From Phytohabitans suffuscus (lineage in GTDB: Bacteria > Actinomycetota > Actinomycetes > Mycobacteriales > Micromonosporaceae): DNA of 64,000 nucleotides. Where the stretch lies: the NCBI RefSeq assembly GCF_011764565.1, contig NZ_AP022871.1, positions 7,440,320 through 7,504,319 of the forward strand, given 5' to 3'. The notes below the pieces were generated by a model. It had not been told where the DNA came from. It searched no databases and saw nothing but the letters and a program-made list of their open reading frames with translations. The first letter of the stretch is position 1. Every line of letters starts with the position of its first letter. The translations under genes and the position numbers were made by a program. Shown piece by piece: positions 1-9,434 of the stretch.

Positions 1-663
1 GCCGTCACCAGCGCCCAGCAGGTACCGCGCCGATCCCGCCTGGACCGCGATCACCGTCAGCGTGTGCGACACGACGTCGTGCAGCTCCCGCGCTATACGC
101 AGGCGGTCGGCGAAGACCGCCCGCTCCGCCGCGACGGCCCGGGCCCGCTCCGCCGCCAGCGCCCGAGCCCGGGCCGCGTCGCGATCGGCCCGCCACCGGC
201 GGGCGAACCGTCCGATCGTCCAGGCGGTCGTCACCGCGAGGAAGTCGAAGACGGCCAGTGGATGCTCGAAGTACGGGACCCGCAGCAGGACCAGCAGGCC
301 AAAACTGGTGTACGCGGCGGCGAGCGCGACCGACGCCGGCCGCCGGTCGCGGTGGGCGGCGGCCGCGTACAGGCCGAGCATCAGGCAGAAGGCCGCCTCG
401 CCGACCCGGTACGACAGCGCGCCCAGCGCCGTGACGGCGGCGGTGGCGGTCAGCGAGACGGCCAGCGGCCACCGGCGGCGCACCACCAGCGGCAGCCCGG
501 CCGCTACCGCCAGCAGCACGCTGACGGCGCCGGGATCGCGGAACTCGTACGCCACCGCCGGGTCGTCGGTCACCACGCTCGCCACGGCCACCGCGGTGAC
601 CGCCAGGCCGAAGGCGGCGTCGAGCAGCTGCTCGCGACCACTCAAGCCTCGCGCGGCGTCCAT
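1..663 (-). CDS. Two-component sensor histidine kinase, N-terminal 221 residues (3' end outside window)
   Basis: The minus strand is open from ATG at 663 to the window edge, giving the first 221 residues of a histidine kinase. Residues about 13-150 are a run of hydrophobic segments consistent with four or five membrane helices. They are followed by an Arg/Ala-rich coiled region (RARALAAERARAVAAERAVF) and the H-box IARELHDVVSHTL, where His195 should be the autophosphorylated residue. This layout is typical of the HisKA_3 (NarL-partner) kinases abundant in actinomycetes. The ATPase domain and the expected LuxR-type response regulator would lie to the left of the window. It is divergent from the membrane protein at 874, and the 210 bp between them should hold both promoters. 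The signal sensed is unknown. The kinase assignment is firm. Confidence 0.85.
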   Translation of the reverse strand, partial: MDAARGLSGREQLLDAAFGLAVTAVAVASVVTDDPAVAYEFRDPGAVSVLLAVAAGLPLVVRRRWPLAVSLTATAAVTALGALSYRVGEAAFCLMLGLYAAAAHRDRRPASVALAAAYTSFGLLVLLRVPYFEHPLAVFDFLAVTTAWTIGRFARRWRADRDAARARALAAERARAVAAERAVFADRLRIARELHDVVSHTLTVIAVQAGSARYLLGAGDG

Positions 664-873
664 ACCGGCAGCGTAGGCGTGCCGCGGCGACACCGGTTCC
701 ACCTTGCGGCGACCCCCGCGTTCCACCCTGAGGGGGAACCGCGGACACGGATCCGACCGCGAGCGGAGCCGGCCGTCCCGCCCGGCGGCGGCTGCGGCGG
801 GAACGCTGCGTGGGCGAGGGTTCGAGGCACCGACGTCCGTGTCGGCCTCACCGCACCAGCTGGAGGAACCCCG

Positions 874-1475
874 ATGTCCACATCCGCCCTGGCACCCGAC
901 ACCGGGACCGCCAACGCCACCACCCGCACCACCGTCATCGCCGCCGCGCTCGTGGGCGCGGTCGCCTCCGCCGGGTACGTCTCCGGTGTCGTGTTCTCCA
1001 GCGGCATGAGCGACGCCGAGGCGCAACGCGCCCGCTGACCGTGGTCGAGTCCCTGCTCACCGGCGGCGCGTACGTCGTGCTCGCCATCACCCTGACGGGC
1101 CTGGCGGCCGGCAGCCGTCTGCCCCGCTGGCCACTGGCGCTGTCGGCGGCCGCGTGCGCGTTCGTCGCCATCCAGGCATGGACGGTCGGCACCGTCTTCG
1201 CCTGGCTCGCGAGCGAGCTACCCGAGGCCCAGTTCGACGCGATCAGCCAGAACACGCTCCTGTTCAACCTCTTCATCTATCCCATGGGCGTGCTCTGCCT
1301 GGCCGGCTACACCACGCTGGCGGTCGTCGGCTGGCGCCGCGGCGCGTTCTCCCGCGGCGCCAGCGCCGTGCTGGTCGCGGCCGGCCTCGCCGCCCTGCTC
1401 GGCCCCTTCCCACCCACCGGCCTGCTCGGCGCGATCGGCATCGCCTGGCTCGCCCGCTCCCTCAAGAACGCCTGA
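874..1475 (+). CDS. Small multi-pass membrane protein, interrupted by an apparent one-base frameshift
   Basis: ATG at 874 (GGAGG about eight bases upstream) opens a frame that ends at TGA 1036-1038 after 54 residues. The adjacent frame then continues as a clearly membrane-like protein to 1475 (LTVVESLLTGGAYVVLAITL and onwards). Adding one C to the CCC run at 1031-1033 joins the two into about 200 residues with roughly five hydrophobic helices. The alternative is two genes, the second starting at GTG 1041. A single gene with a sequencing error is simpler, because the same kind of one-base homopolymer loss recurs in at least six other genes here. No family was recognised and no catalytic motif is visible. 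It is divergent from the histidine kinase and converges on the amidase, with a shared terminator hairpin at 1555-1588. Confidence 0.6.
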
Positions 1476-1554
1476 CCGCACCGCCCGCGCGGAGCGCCGT
1501 CGCTTCCACCGCCGGCGACGAAGGCGGGATCTGGTGTATACGTCGCGAACAGGG

Positions 1555-1588
1555 GATGGCCCGCGCCGCCGGAGCGGCACGGGCCATC
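1555..1588. terminator. Bidirectional terminator-like hairpin
   Basis: GATGGCCC pairs with GGGCCATC, and inside that GCCGC pairs with GCGGC around a CGGA tetraloop, with one mismatch. It lies between two convergent genes (stops at 1475 and 1605), as expected for a shared intrinsic terminator in a high-GC genome without a U tract. Confidence 0.65.
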
Positions 1589-1604
1589 TGTTCGTGGTTG
1601 GTGC

Positions 1605-4600
1605 TCATCTGCGCAGCAGGCGGTCTCCGGGGTTGCAGAACTGGCCGGTGAAGAACGTGCTGCCCGGTACGCAGCGCCACATGCTCGGGTTCGTCCAGCT
1701 CGGCGCGAGACGGACCTGGGTGGCCTGTTCGAGGGCGTAGCCGCCGGCGAGCAGCTTCGCCTCGCTGTACGCGGTGCCCACCAGCGTGACGCCGATCGGG
1801 TTGCGGCCGGCGGATCCGGTGCCGTATCCCGCCGGGATGGTCAAGGCCGGGTAGCCGGCGCGGTCCGCGACGTTGATCAACGCGTTGCCGGTCGGGACGA
1901 GTACGGCGTCGAAGTCGTCCGACGGGTCACCGGGTGTGCCGTTGTCGAGCACGGTGTCGATGACGGCCTGGCTGGCCGCCTTGCCGGCCGCGAGATTCGC
2001 GGTGTAGGCGGCCGAAGTGGCCGGGTCGGTCAGGTCGACGGCCTGGTTGGCGACCAGCTGGGTCTGCTGGTACTTCAGTCCCTCGACGGGGTGCGCGTCG
2101 TTGTACGCGATGATCTCCTGAAGCGAGTCCGGGGCCTTGCCGCCCTTGGCGAAACGACCGCCGAGGTACGCGTCCAGGTCCCGCCTGAACTCCGTGTGCA
2201 CGATGCCCGGCGTGTCCGGTGCGGATCCGATGGTGACCTGAACCGTCGTCGCACCGGCGGCCTCCAGCGCCGAGACCATCGCCGGGTACGGGCCGGCGGT
2301 GCTGGAGATGACCGCGATCCGCTTGCCCACCAGCGCGTCCGGCGTGAGCCCGGCGGTGTAGTCGGTGACCGGCGGCGTGGTGCTGGCCGGGTCGGACGGG
2401 TCCTTGCCGACGAGCACGTTGAGCGTCATCCCGGCGTCGTAGACCGACCGGGTCAGCGGGCCGGGGAGTCTTGCGACTTCGCGACCGGCAGCACACCGGT
2501 CCGGCTGACCAGACCCACCGTCGGCTTCAGACCGACGACACCGGCCGCGTCCGCCGGAGCCAGCAACTGTGCCGTGTCCGTGGACGTCTCCATGCCGATG
2601 GTCAGCGCCGCCAGGCCGGACGCCGTCGCCGCCGCCGAGCCGCCGGAGGAGCCGGCCGGGGTCTTGTCGGTGTCCGAGGGCAGCAGCACCTGCCCGCCGA
2701 GCGACGAGTACCCCTTGGGCATGGTGCTCGAGAAGACACCGTTCAGTTCGCTGACGTTGGTCTTGCCCAGGATGAGCGCGCCCGCCGCCTTGAGCTTCGC
2801 CACCACCGTCGAGTCCTTCGCCGGCTTCAGACCCTCCAGCGCGATGGAGCCACCGGTGGTGGACATCGACCTCGTGTCGAACGAGTCGTCGAGGAGCACC
2901 GGCAGGCCCAACAACGGTCCTGGTGCCTTCGGCTTCTTGCCGCGCTTCTTGTCGTCGCGGTACTTCTTGAGGACCTTGTCGGCCTCCTTGGCCTCCTTCA
3001 GCACGTCCCAGTTGAGGTCCCGGACCGCCTGGGTGGCGGGCCCTTCGGCGTTGGTCAGGCCGATGCGGTAGAGGTACGCCCTGGTCAGGTCGACCGCCGA
3101 GATCTTCCCGTCGAGCAGCTTCGTCCGCAGGCCGGCCGCGGTCTCGGTCTCGAGCGAGAACGCCAGCGGCGCCGGGCGGCCGCCGAGCATCCGCATGACC
3201 TGGTCGTAGGTCGGGTTGCAGGCACCGCGCTTGGCGAACGGTTGCGCCGGGACCGTCCGCGCGCACCGGTACATGCTGGGGTTCACCGTGCCCGGGGTCT
3301 GGCGCAGCTTCGTCGCCTGCTCGATGACGTACGCGACGCCGAGGATGTCGCGTTCGTCGTAGGCGGCGCCGTGCACATTCACGTTCACCGTGCGGCGTGT
3401 CGTCGAGTTGTACCCCATCGGGACGGTGATCTGCGGGTACCCGGCGCGGGCACCGTTGGACACGCTGCCGAGGATGGCGATGAAGTCGTCGCCGGAGTCG
3501 TCCGGCGTGTCGTTGGCCATCATCCGGTCGATGCCCTGGTGCGCGAGTTGCTTGCCGACGACCAGGTTGTTCCGGTACTGGATGGCGGCCGGCGAGTCCG
3601 GGTTGATGTCCTGCGCGAGGGCGGCCTGGTGCGTGCCGTTGCCGAACTTCAGCGCCTGATGCTCCTCGCTCTGGTTGACGGCGATCTCCTCGGCGAGGCT
3701 CTTGATCGGGGCCTGCGGACCCAGGTGCTGGTAGTAGTGGTCGATGTCGCGGTGCGCCTCCCAGCTCAACACGCTGCCCGGCATGCCGGGTGGGCTGATG
3801 ACCGGACGCTCGACCATGATCGCGCCGGCCTGTACCAGCGCGTCGTAGGCGATCTTCAGCGGGCTGCCCTCGGTCAGGGTGCCGTTGTAGCCGATCCGCT
3901 TGCCCCGCACGAAGTCGACGTCGAGCGCGGACAGGTAGTCGGGCAGCACGTGCGGCACCGGCGGGATGATGTCGGTGTCGTTCACGCCCGGACCCCAGAT
4001 CCCGGCGTAGTACGCCTCGTTCTGCGGGTCGTACCCCGACATCGTCTGCAGCAGCAGCGCGGCGTCGCTCACCGTGCCGACCATCGGACCGGCGGTGTCC
4101 TGGGATGCCGAGATCGGTGCGATGCCGTATCCGGGTACCAGGCCCACCGTCGGCCGCAGGCCCACGATGCCCTGGGCGGAGGACGGCGAGATGATCGAGC
4201 CGGAGGTCTCCGTACCGACGACGAGGGTGGCCAGTGAGGCGGCGGCCGCCGCGCCGCTGCCGGACGACGAGCCGCTCGGGTTCTGGTCGGCGTCGACGGC
4301 GTTGACCACCTGGCCGGTGAGGTTGGCGAAGCCCGAGGGCTGGCTGCCGAAGAAGTTGGCGTACTCGGACAGGCCGAGCTTGCCGAGGATGACGACGCCG
4401 TTCGCGCGCAGCTTCTTGACCAGGCCGGCATCCTGCGCCGGGTAGGAGTTACGCAGCGAGAAGTTGCCCGCCGAGGTGTACATGCCCTTGACGTCGATGA
4501 GGTCCTTCATCAGCACCGGTAGGCCCATCGCCGGGCTGAGCTTGATCCCCCTGGCCCGCAGCCTGTCGTAGTACGCCGCCTCGGCGAGCGCGTTCTTGTT

Positions 4601-4864
4601 GAGCTGGGTGACGGCGTTGAGACCGGGCCCGCTCTTGTTCAGCGCGTTGATCCGGTCCAGGTACATCTTCGTGAGCTGGACCGAGGTCAACCTACCGGCG
4701 TCCATCATGGACTGAAGTTGCAGCCCGGTGACGCGTTCGAGGTCGATCACCGGCGGTTTGTGCGGCGGCTTCGCCGCGGCGGGGTCGCTCGCCGTCACGG
4801 CGGTCAGTGCGACCGCCATGGCCAGGCTGAGCAAGGCCGTCGCGGCACGACGTGATCTGTGCAC
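1605..4864 (-). CDS. Secreted tandem amidase-signature protein; second domain lacks catalytic residues; one-base frameshift
   Basis: GTG at 4864 is chosen because GAAGGAG sits six bases upstream; an ATG at 4888 is in frame but has no such site. A signal peptide (residues 1-33, ending near DPAAAKPP) precedes two consecutive amidase-signature domains. Domain 1 has the full Lys-cisSer-Ser set: K120 (PVLMKDLIDV), S200 in NPSGSSSGSG and S223 in GTETSGSIISP. Domain 2 keeps the Gly/Ser loop (PAGSSGGSAAA) but has Asp for the Lys (PVLLDDSFDT), and the nucleophile region reads GMETSTDTAQLL with no aligned Ser. It should therefore be inactive. Near 2458-2466 the frame shifts by one base in a G/C run; restoring it reads KSQDSPGPLTRSVYDAG and continues to 1605, about 1085 residues in all. 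The substrate is unknown; such enzymes hydrolyse amides, here outside the cell. Confidence 0.8.
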
Positions 4865-5278
4865 GGAGGCTCCTTCATATGGATACACGTTGGCGCGCCC
4901 GCGGTGCCGGTCGTAGGGCCCGCGGGCTGTGTGAGTCGGGTCAGGTCTCGTCGGGTGTGAAACCCAGCGGCGTCTATCTCCTGAGGCGGACAGACGCGGG
5001 GCCAGGACCGCGACGGCGCGGCCCGACCACCGCGTCGGCCCATATCGGGAACATGATCTTGCTGCGGTCGCGTTTCCGGCGATCGACCGGAACGATTACG
5101 GCCACGTAACCGGGTGGGGTCGGCATCGCCTTCCCGGTCCGGTGGTGCACTCCAGCGCGGCGGTCGCGGTCAGGGTTGAGCGGATGGCGAGGCGGCCAGG
5201 GTCGCGGTGCGCCGGCGCCGCCGCCAGACGATCTATTCCAAGGGATCGCCGTGGTCGGCGCCTATAAAGGGACTTTGA

Positions 5279-5543
5279 GCTACCGCGATGTCCGCGGTGG
5301 TCCGGACCGCTGCTCCCGCAGCCTCACCCTCCGCCTCACCCACCCGGCGGTGGTTGATCAGGGACTTGGTGGGCGTGTCGGCCGGCGTGTCCCACCATGA
5401 AGTCCCTGATCAACAACAGACCCCGCCCATACGGGCCGCGATCGGAGGTGACCCGCCGCCTGAAGGGCGGGGATCGGGTCGTATGACGCGAAGGGTGAGG
5501 CTGCGGGAGCAACGGTCCGGACCACGACGGGCGTCGCGGTAGC
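5279..5543. repeat. MITE-like element A: 56-bp imperfect terminal inverted repeats with an inner hairpin
   Basis: The left arm (5279-5334) and right arm (5488-5543) are reverse complements of each other with only about five mismatches over 56 bp, sharing the core GGTCCGGACC. Inside, 5353-5367 pairs perfectly with 5400-5414 (GTTGATCAGGGACTT), and GGTGGG (5368-5373) pairs with CCCACC (5391-5396). The whole 265 bp could fold into one long cruciform. There is no ORF inside. A second partial copy of the left arm lies at 44238-44290, so this is a dispersed repeat. A non-autonomous transposon derivative is the simplest reading. Confidence 0.65.
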
Positions 5544-5730
5544 CCAAATCTTCAAAGGACAAGCCGGCGTGACCCGGTCACGGCAACCCCTGGAACAGAT
5601 CGTCTAGGGAACGGCCCGGCGGCTTTCCGGTCTGTCCTCACTGGATCGCTGAGGTCCGCGGTCACCCTTACGAGGAGAGCAAACCGGGCGAACTCGGCGC
5701 CTGCCCTCGAACGCCCGGCTCCCGGCAACA

Positions 5731-6010
5731 GATCGTGGTATGAAACTGCCCCCAGAGGGGCTGTCCTGTCCCAGGACATGTGTCACATGATCAAATAGCT
5801 CAATGGCTATGTCTAGTCAGGCAGAAGCCAACGCAAGCAGCACACGCCTCGACGGCTGATCGCGAGGCTACGAAGGCACTTGCGGCCGTAGGCGCGACGC
5901 CGACCTCAGGGCGTCAAAATCCTTCACCGACAAGAAAAACCCGAGGTCACAGGGGTGACACATGTCTTGAGACTGAAGAGCCCCCAGAGGGGCGGATCCA
6001 TACCACGATC
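5731..6010. repeat. Element B: palindromic element interrupted by 218 bp between 14-bp direct repeats
   Basis: The outer ends GATCGTGGTA (5731-5740) and TACCACGATC (6001-6010) are perfect reverse complements. GCCCCCAGAGGGGC occurs twice in the same orientation, at 5748-5761 and 5980-5993. Collapsing the two copies removes 5762-5979 and leaves a 48-bp palindrome that matches the one at 44773-44820 at all but two positions. The interrupting 218 bp carry an 11-bp inverted pair, ACATGTGTCAC (5775-5785) and GTGACACATGT (5955-5965), and no ORF of note. It looks like a small insertion into a pre-existing hairpin with a 14-bp duplication. Confidence 0.65.
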
Positions 6011-6067
6011 CGTGGTCTGGGCCCGGCGCAGCCCGGGAAGGATTTCCCAAACAGGGCCTAGGCTGGG

Positions 6068-6867
6068 ATGGTGTCCAGCGCGACAACGCGGTCGGCGTTG
6101 GTGGCCGCCGCCGAGATCGGGCCGTACTTCGCCTGGCGGTCACCGCGAGACGGCGAGGGTTGGCGGCCGCTGACCGCGCTGCTGGAGCCGGAGACCGTCG
6201 CCGACCGGGTGGCCGTCGCCCGGTCGGCGCTACTGCGCGGGTACGCGTTGGCCGAGCAGGACGTGCCGGTGCGGGTCGTGGCGTCGATCGTGTTCCTGGG
6301 TGTCGCCTCGCGGTTGCTGTCGCCGCCGCTGGGCGCGGCGGTGGTCGCCGGTGTCCTGCCGCTGGCCCGCGTCGAGGAGCTGTGGTGGCGGCCGGTGGCG
6401 TCCGGGCCGTTGCCGGTCGCGTACGGCGGTGAGCGTGTCCTGCGGTGCGGTCGGCTCGACCCGCCGGCGGTCGCGGGCGCCCTGGTCGCACAGGTGGTCG
6501 CTGGCCCGGTCGCGGCGGTGCTGGCGACGTTCCAGGCACGGTTCCGGCTTTCACCACAGGTGTTGTGGGGCAATGTCGCCTCGGCCCTGGCGGGTGCGGC
6601 CGGGGTCCTGGCCGACACGGAGCCGCGGCATGCCGGGCGGGTTGGCGCGGTCCTCGATCGGGCGTTCGACCGGCCGCCCCTCGCCCGCACCGGCACGGTG
6701 GTGCGGCCCGACCCCGCGCGGCCCCGCCGTTTCCTGGTCCGCCGGAGCTGCTGCCTCTACTACCGGATTCCCGGCGGGGCACCTGCGCCGACTGCGTGCT
6801 CACCCCGGAGGCCGAGCGCCGCGACCATTGGCGGCGGGTGATGGCGCCGCCGCCACCGGGCCCCTGA
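6068..6867 (+). CDS. FhuF-like [2Fe-2S] siderophore-iron reductase, one-base frameshift near C-terminus
   Basis: About 265 residues from ATG 6068 (GTG 6071 is a possible alternative). The C-terminus has the family signature CCLYYRIPGG followed, after a frame change, by GTCADCVL, that is, the Cys-Cys-x10-Cys-x2-Cys cluster motif of FhuF-type proteins. The shift is repaired by adding one G to the GGGG run at 6776-6779, after which the protein ends at 6867 (DHWRRVMAPPPPGP). Such proteins reduce ferric siderophores in the cytoplasm to release iron. The upstream body is Ala/Val/Leu-rich and fits the helical FhuF fold. No siderophore transport gene is adjacent, so it may act alone. It converges on the hypothetical gene ending at 6875. 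Confidence 0.75.
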
Positions 6868-6874
6868 TCAGCTG

Positions 6875-7549
6875 TCAGCGCGCCGTGTGACCGGGTGGTG
6901 TGGCGTCCTCGCCGGGATCGACCCGGTGTACCCGCAGGCGCGGCTGGTCCAAGAGCCGGTCGACGAGCGCGGCCGGCCCTCCGAGGCATCGCCAGTCGTC
7001 ATCCCAGAGCCACGACAGCAGCCATGAGCGGTCGGCCGGGAAGATCAAGTCGGGGCCGGGCGCCCGCCACGACCGCAGGTCGTGGCGCCACCGTGCTGCC
7101 TCGGCCGGGCCCGCCTGGACGAGCACGTACGGCCAGCCCGCGTACAGGGTCACTCGAGGCGCGTCCGGGAAGACCAGGTCGTCGGCGCCGGTGTCCAGGT
7201 AGCCCAGCCACCAGGGCTGGTCGCGGGACTGCTCGGTGAGCAGCCGCAGTATGAGGTCGAGGTGCTCCGGTCGGCCCTCGTCCTTGTCCGGGACGACGAC
7301 CGTCGCGTATGCCGCGAAGACCGGCGGGATCGCCGAGGTGATGGTCAGGCCGGGCTCGGTCGACTCCGTGATCCACGCGACGTCGGCGTCCGTGCCGATG
7401 CGCCTGTGCGCGCCGTCCTTCCAGTAGCTGACTGGAGAGGCGCCATCCTGGAGGTCCACCTCGATAGTGTGCGCTCGACACGTACCGTTCTGGGGGTGGC
7501 GTGGCCGGGCGTGGGAAGGAAGGGTCATGGGGCGCTTCGATCGCTTCAA
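6875..7549 (-). CDS. Conserved hypothetical protein
   Basis: At most 224 residues. The start is uncertain: the ATG at 7549 overlaps the start of the divergent SHOCT gene, and the GTG within IEVDLQDG near 7465 would avoid this. The protein has no signal peptide or membrane segment and is rich in Trp and Asp, with stretches such as PWWLGYLDTG, PADRSWLLSWLWDDDW and CLGGPAALVDRLL. This pattern resembles a widespread actinobacterial hypothetical family of unknown role (from memory, without a search). Codon bias is normal for the window. It is divergently arranged with the gene at 7527, so the two may share a regulatory region. No function is proposed. Confidence 0.65.
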   Translation of the reverse strand: MKRSKRPMTLPSHARPRHPQNGTCRAHTIEVDLQDGASPVSYWKDGAHRRIGTDADVAWITESTEPGLTITSAIPPVFAAYATVVVPDKDEGRPEHLDLILRLLTEQSRDQPWWLGYLDTGADDLVFPDAPRVTLYAGWPYVLVQAGPAEAARWRHDLRSWRAPGPDLIFPADRSWLLSWLWDDDWRCLGGPAALVDRLLDQPRLRVHRVDPGEDATPPGHTAR

Positions 7550-8122
7550 GCGGATCTCGGATCCGGTCGACGGTACGGCTCAGGTGGTGTCGGCGACCAG
7601 CGCGCCGGACGGTCAGGGTTCGGCGGCGTGTGGGATGCACCTGGTGGTGTCCGCGCCTGGCGTGCCGGCCTTCGCGGTCGAGGGCACGTACATGGTGAAG
7701 ATGGCCAAATGGCCGTGGCCGGGCATGGTGCTGCCGATCACGGTCTCCCGCGCCGACCCGGCCCGGTTCAAGATCCGTTGGGATCGGGTGCCCACCGGCC
7801 GCGCCGCTGCCGCGGAGCGGGCCGCCCGCCTCGCCGAAACGTTGAACGCCCAGGCGGCGGGGTGGACGGCGTCCGGCCCGCCGCCGGCGGGGGTGTCGCT
7901 GGACGGCGCGGTGTTCGTCAACGGACGTCCGGCCACGCCGGCCGAGGTCGAGCGGGTCGTCGGCACGCTCGGCGCCGCGCTGGGCGGGCAGCGGCCGCCA
8001 GGGGCCGGTGCGACCGGGCAGGACCGGCTCGGCCGGCTGGAGCGGCTCGCCGCACTGCACCGTTCGGGGCGATCTCGGCCGCCGAGTACGAGCGGCTCAA
8101 GGCCGAGATCATCGAGGGCTGA
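7527..8122 (+). CDS. SHOCT-domain protein, one-base frameshift before the SHOCT motif
   Basis: ATG at 7527 has GGAAGG seven bases upstream. The N-terminal 150 residues look like a small beta-rich domain (GMHLVVSAPGVPAFAVEGTY, FKIRWDRVPTG). The frame then changes at GGGG 8066-8069. With one G added, the C-terminus reads LERLAALHRSGAISAAEYER followed by LKAEIIEG and stops at 8122. This is a textbook SHOCT helix-pair (short C-terminal domain with a Gly-x-Ile-Ser/Thr turn and a Glu-Tyr/Phe-Glu motif), usually an oligomerisation tail. Without the correction the protein would end in an unrelated tail at 8285, which argues for a sequencing error. The biochemical role is unknown. Confidence 0.7.
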
Positions 8123-8179
8123 GGGCGTCGCGATTCGTCGACAGTGCCTGGTGGCCAGACCCCCACGGTCCTGTGGCGG

Positions 8180-8560
8180 TCAGCTTTGCTCAGGCCGGCG
8201 GCTGTCCGCCGTCTGGCCGGGCGGTGACTGCGCCGCGAGCTCGTCGGTGATCAGCAGGTCGCGGCGGAACTGGACGGTCCGGTAGGCGGCACGGCCGACC
8301 ATGTGCGCGGCGACGGGTGCGGTGGCCAGCTGGAACGCTCCGACGAGGATGAGGGTGGTGATGTCGACCACGGTGCCCAGCCGTAGCGCGGTGCCGGTCA
8401 AGATGAGCAGCAGGCCGAGCACCTGCGGTTTGGTCGCCGCGTGCATCCGCGAGAGGAGGTCGGGAAAGCGCAGCAGGCCGAGGCCGGCGGCCAGGCTGAG
8501 GAAGGCGCCGGACAGCAGGCAGGCGGCGGCGAGGACGTTGACGACGTCGGACAGGTTCAC
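8180..8560 (-). CDS. mrpG: Mrp antiporter subunit G
   Basis: 126 residues from GTG 8560. There are three hydrophobic helices with the family sequence GLLRFPDLLSRMHAATKPQ, the MnhG/MrpG signature. It is the last gene of the mrp operon, and its GTG overlaps the mrpF stop (8557-8560), indicating translational coupling. MrpG is a small membrane subunit needed for assembly and activity of the hetero-oligomeric Na+(Li+,K+)/H+ antiporter in the cytoplasmic membrane. The C-terminal 30 residues are hydrophilic (TDELAAQSPPGQ) and probably cytoplasmic. It converges on the SHOCT gene with a 57-bp gap and no obvious hairpin. Confidence 0.9.
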   Translation of the reverse strand: MNLSDVVNVLAAACLLSGAFLSLAAGLGLLRFPDLLSRMHAATKPQVLGLLLILTGTALRLGTVVDITTLILVGAFQLATAPVAAHMVGRAAYRTVQFRRDLLITDELAAQSPPGQTADSRRPEQS

Positions 8561-8886
8561 GGCTGGCCCCCACGGTCCGACGGTTGGCTTTCTGGACGCT
8601 CGTCCTCGTGTGGCGCCGATCCGGGGATGGGTCTGGCCGGGGCGGCGAACCGGCCGACGGCGATCGAGGCGACCGGGCCGAGCAGGGCCAGTCCGAGCAG
8701 GATCGGTAGTCCGGTCGCGTCGCGGGTGTAGGCGGCCTCGGTGGCGATCGCGCCGACGGTGATGGCGAGCAGCACGTCGTTGGCGACGATCCGGTCCAGT
8801 GTGGAGGGCCCGTACACGACGCGGATCAGTGCCATCCCGAATGCGGCGGCCAGCAGCACGGCCACGGCGAAGGCGACGACGGTCAT
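8557..8886 (-). CDS. mrpF: Mrp antiporter subunit F
   Basis: 109 residues from ATG 8886. Three helices carry the MnhF/MrpF motif RVVYGPSTLDRIVANDVL and GLPILLGLALLGPVASIAVGRF. The start overlaps the mrpE stop as ATGA (8883-8886) and the end overlaps mrpG. The C-terminus is extended by about 20 polar residues (SAPHEDERPESQPSDRGG). It is a component of the multisubunit Na+/H+ antiporter. Membership and order in the operon (A-C-D-E-F-G) make the assignment secure. Confidence 0.9.
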   Translation of the reverse strand: MTVVAFAVAVLLAAAFGMALIRVVYGPSTLDRIVANDVLLAITVGAIATEAAYTRDATGLPILLGLALLGPVASIAVGRFAAPARPIPGSAPHEDERPESQPSDRGGQP

Positions 8887-9434
8887 GGTTGGCCTTTCTC
8901 GTTGGTGATCTGTTTCAGTTCGGCGTCGGATCCGATGGCTCGCACGATCCGGGCTTCGAGGGCGTGGACCTCGCGGCGGTACTGTTCGACGGCCTGGCGG
9001 TCGTTGACGTCGAAGACGTGGATGTAGAGCACGCCGGCGTCGCGGTCGGTGTCGACGATGAGGCTGCCGGGTATCAGCGAGACGGCCTCCCCGCACAGGG
9101 TGAGGTTCAGGTCGGAGCGGACCGTCAACCGCACGGCGATGACCGCACTGTGCGCCTCGTACCGGAACCGGAACGCGGTCCAGGCCAGATGCGCGCTGGC
9201 CTGGACCAGGTCGGTGAAGAACTTGACGGTGAAGCGCACCAGGTTGACCGGGCGTGGCCGTCCGGCGAAGGTGACCGGTGGCAGCGGAAACGCGGCGATG
9301 ACGACCGCGCAGACGATCAGTCCACTGAGGAAGGTGGCCCAGGAGAACACGCCCCACAGCAGCATCCACATCGCGGTCAGCGCGCCGACGGCGATCAGCC
9401 GGTCGCGTACGCGGCTGTTTGGTCGGGCGGTCAC
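8883..9434 (-). CDS. mrpE: Mrp antiporter subunit E
   Basis: 183 residues from GTG 9434, chosen because GGAGG lies seven bases upstream; the frame is open further upstream only through the duplicated segment. Two or three N-terminal helices (LIAVGALTAMWMLLWGVFSW) are followed by the MnhE cytosolic domain with FTVKFFTDLVQASAHLAW and LNLTLCGEAVSLIPGSLIVD. MrpE is required for full antiport activity and complex assembly. The gene starts 24 bp after the mrpD stop, and that gap exists only because of a 26-bp tandem duplication that carries a second copy of the ribosome-binding site and GTG. Confidence 0.88.
   Translation of the reverse strand: MTARPNSRVRDRLIAVGALTAMWMLLWGVFSWATFLSGLIVCAVVIAAFPLPPVTFAGRPRPVNLVRFTVKFFTDLVQASAHLAWTAFRFRYEAHSAVIAVRLTVRSDLNLTLCGEAVSLIPGSLIVDTDRDAGVLYIHVFDVNDRQAVEQYRREVHALEARIVRAIGSDAELKQITNEKGQP

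Larger units (their letters stand above)
4865..6067. other. Gene-free repeat island between amidase and fhuF-like gene
   Basis: No convincing coding sequence was found in these 1.2 kb. The right two-thirds are built from two palindromic elements listed separately (5279-5543 and 5731-6010). Parts of both recur in the other gene-free island at 44.1-45.2 kb. In 4865-5278 I see only the amidase promoter region and no further structure. Confidence 0.6.
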
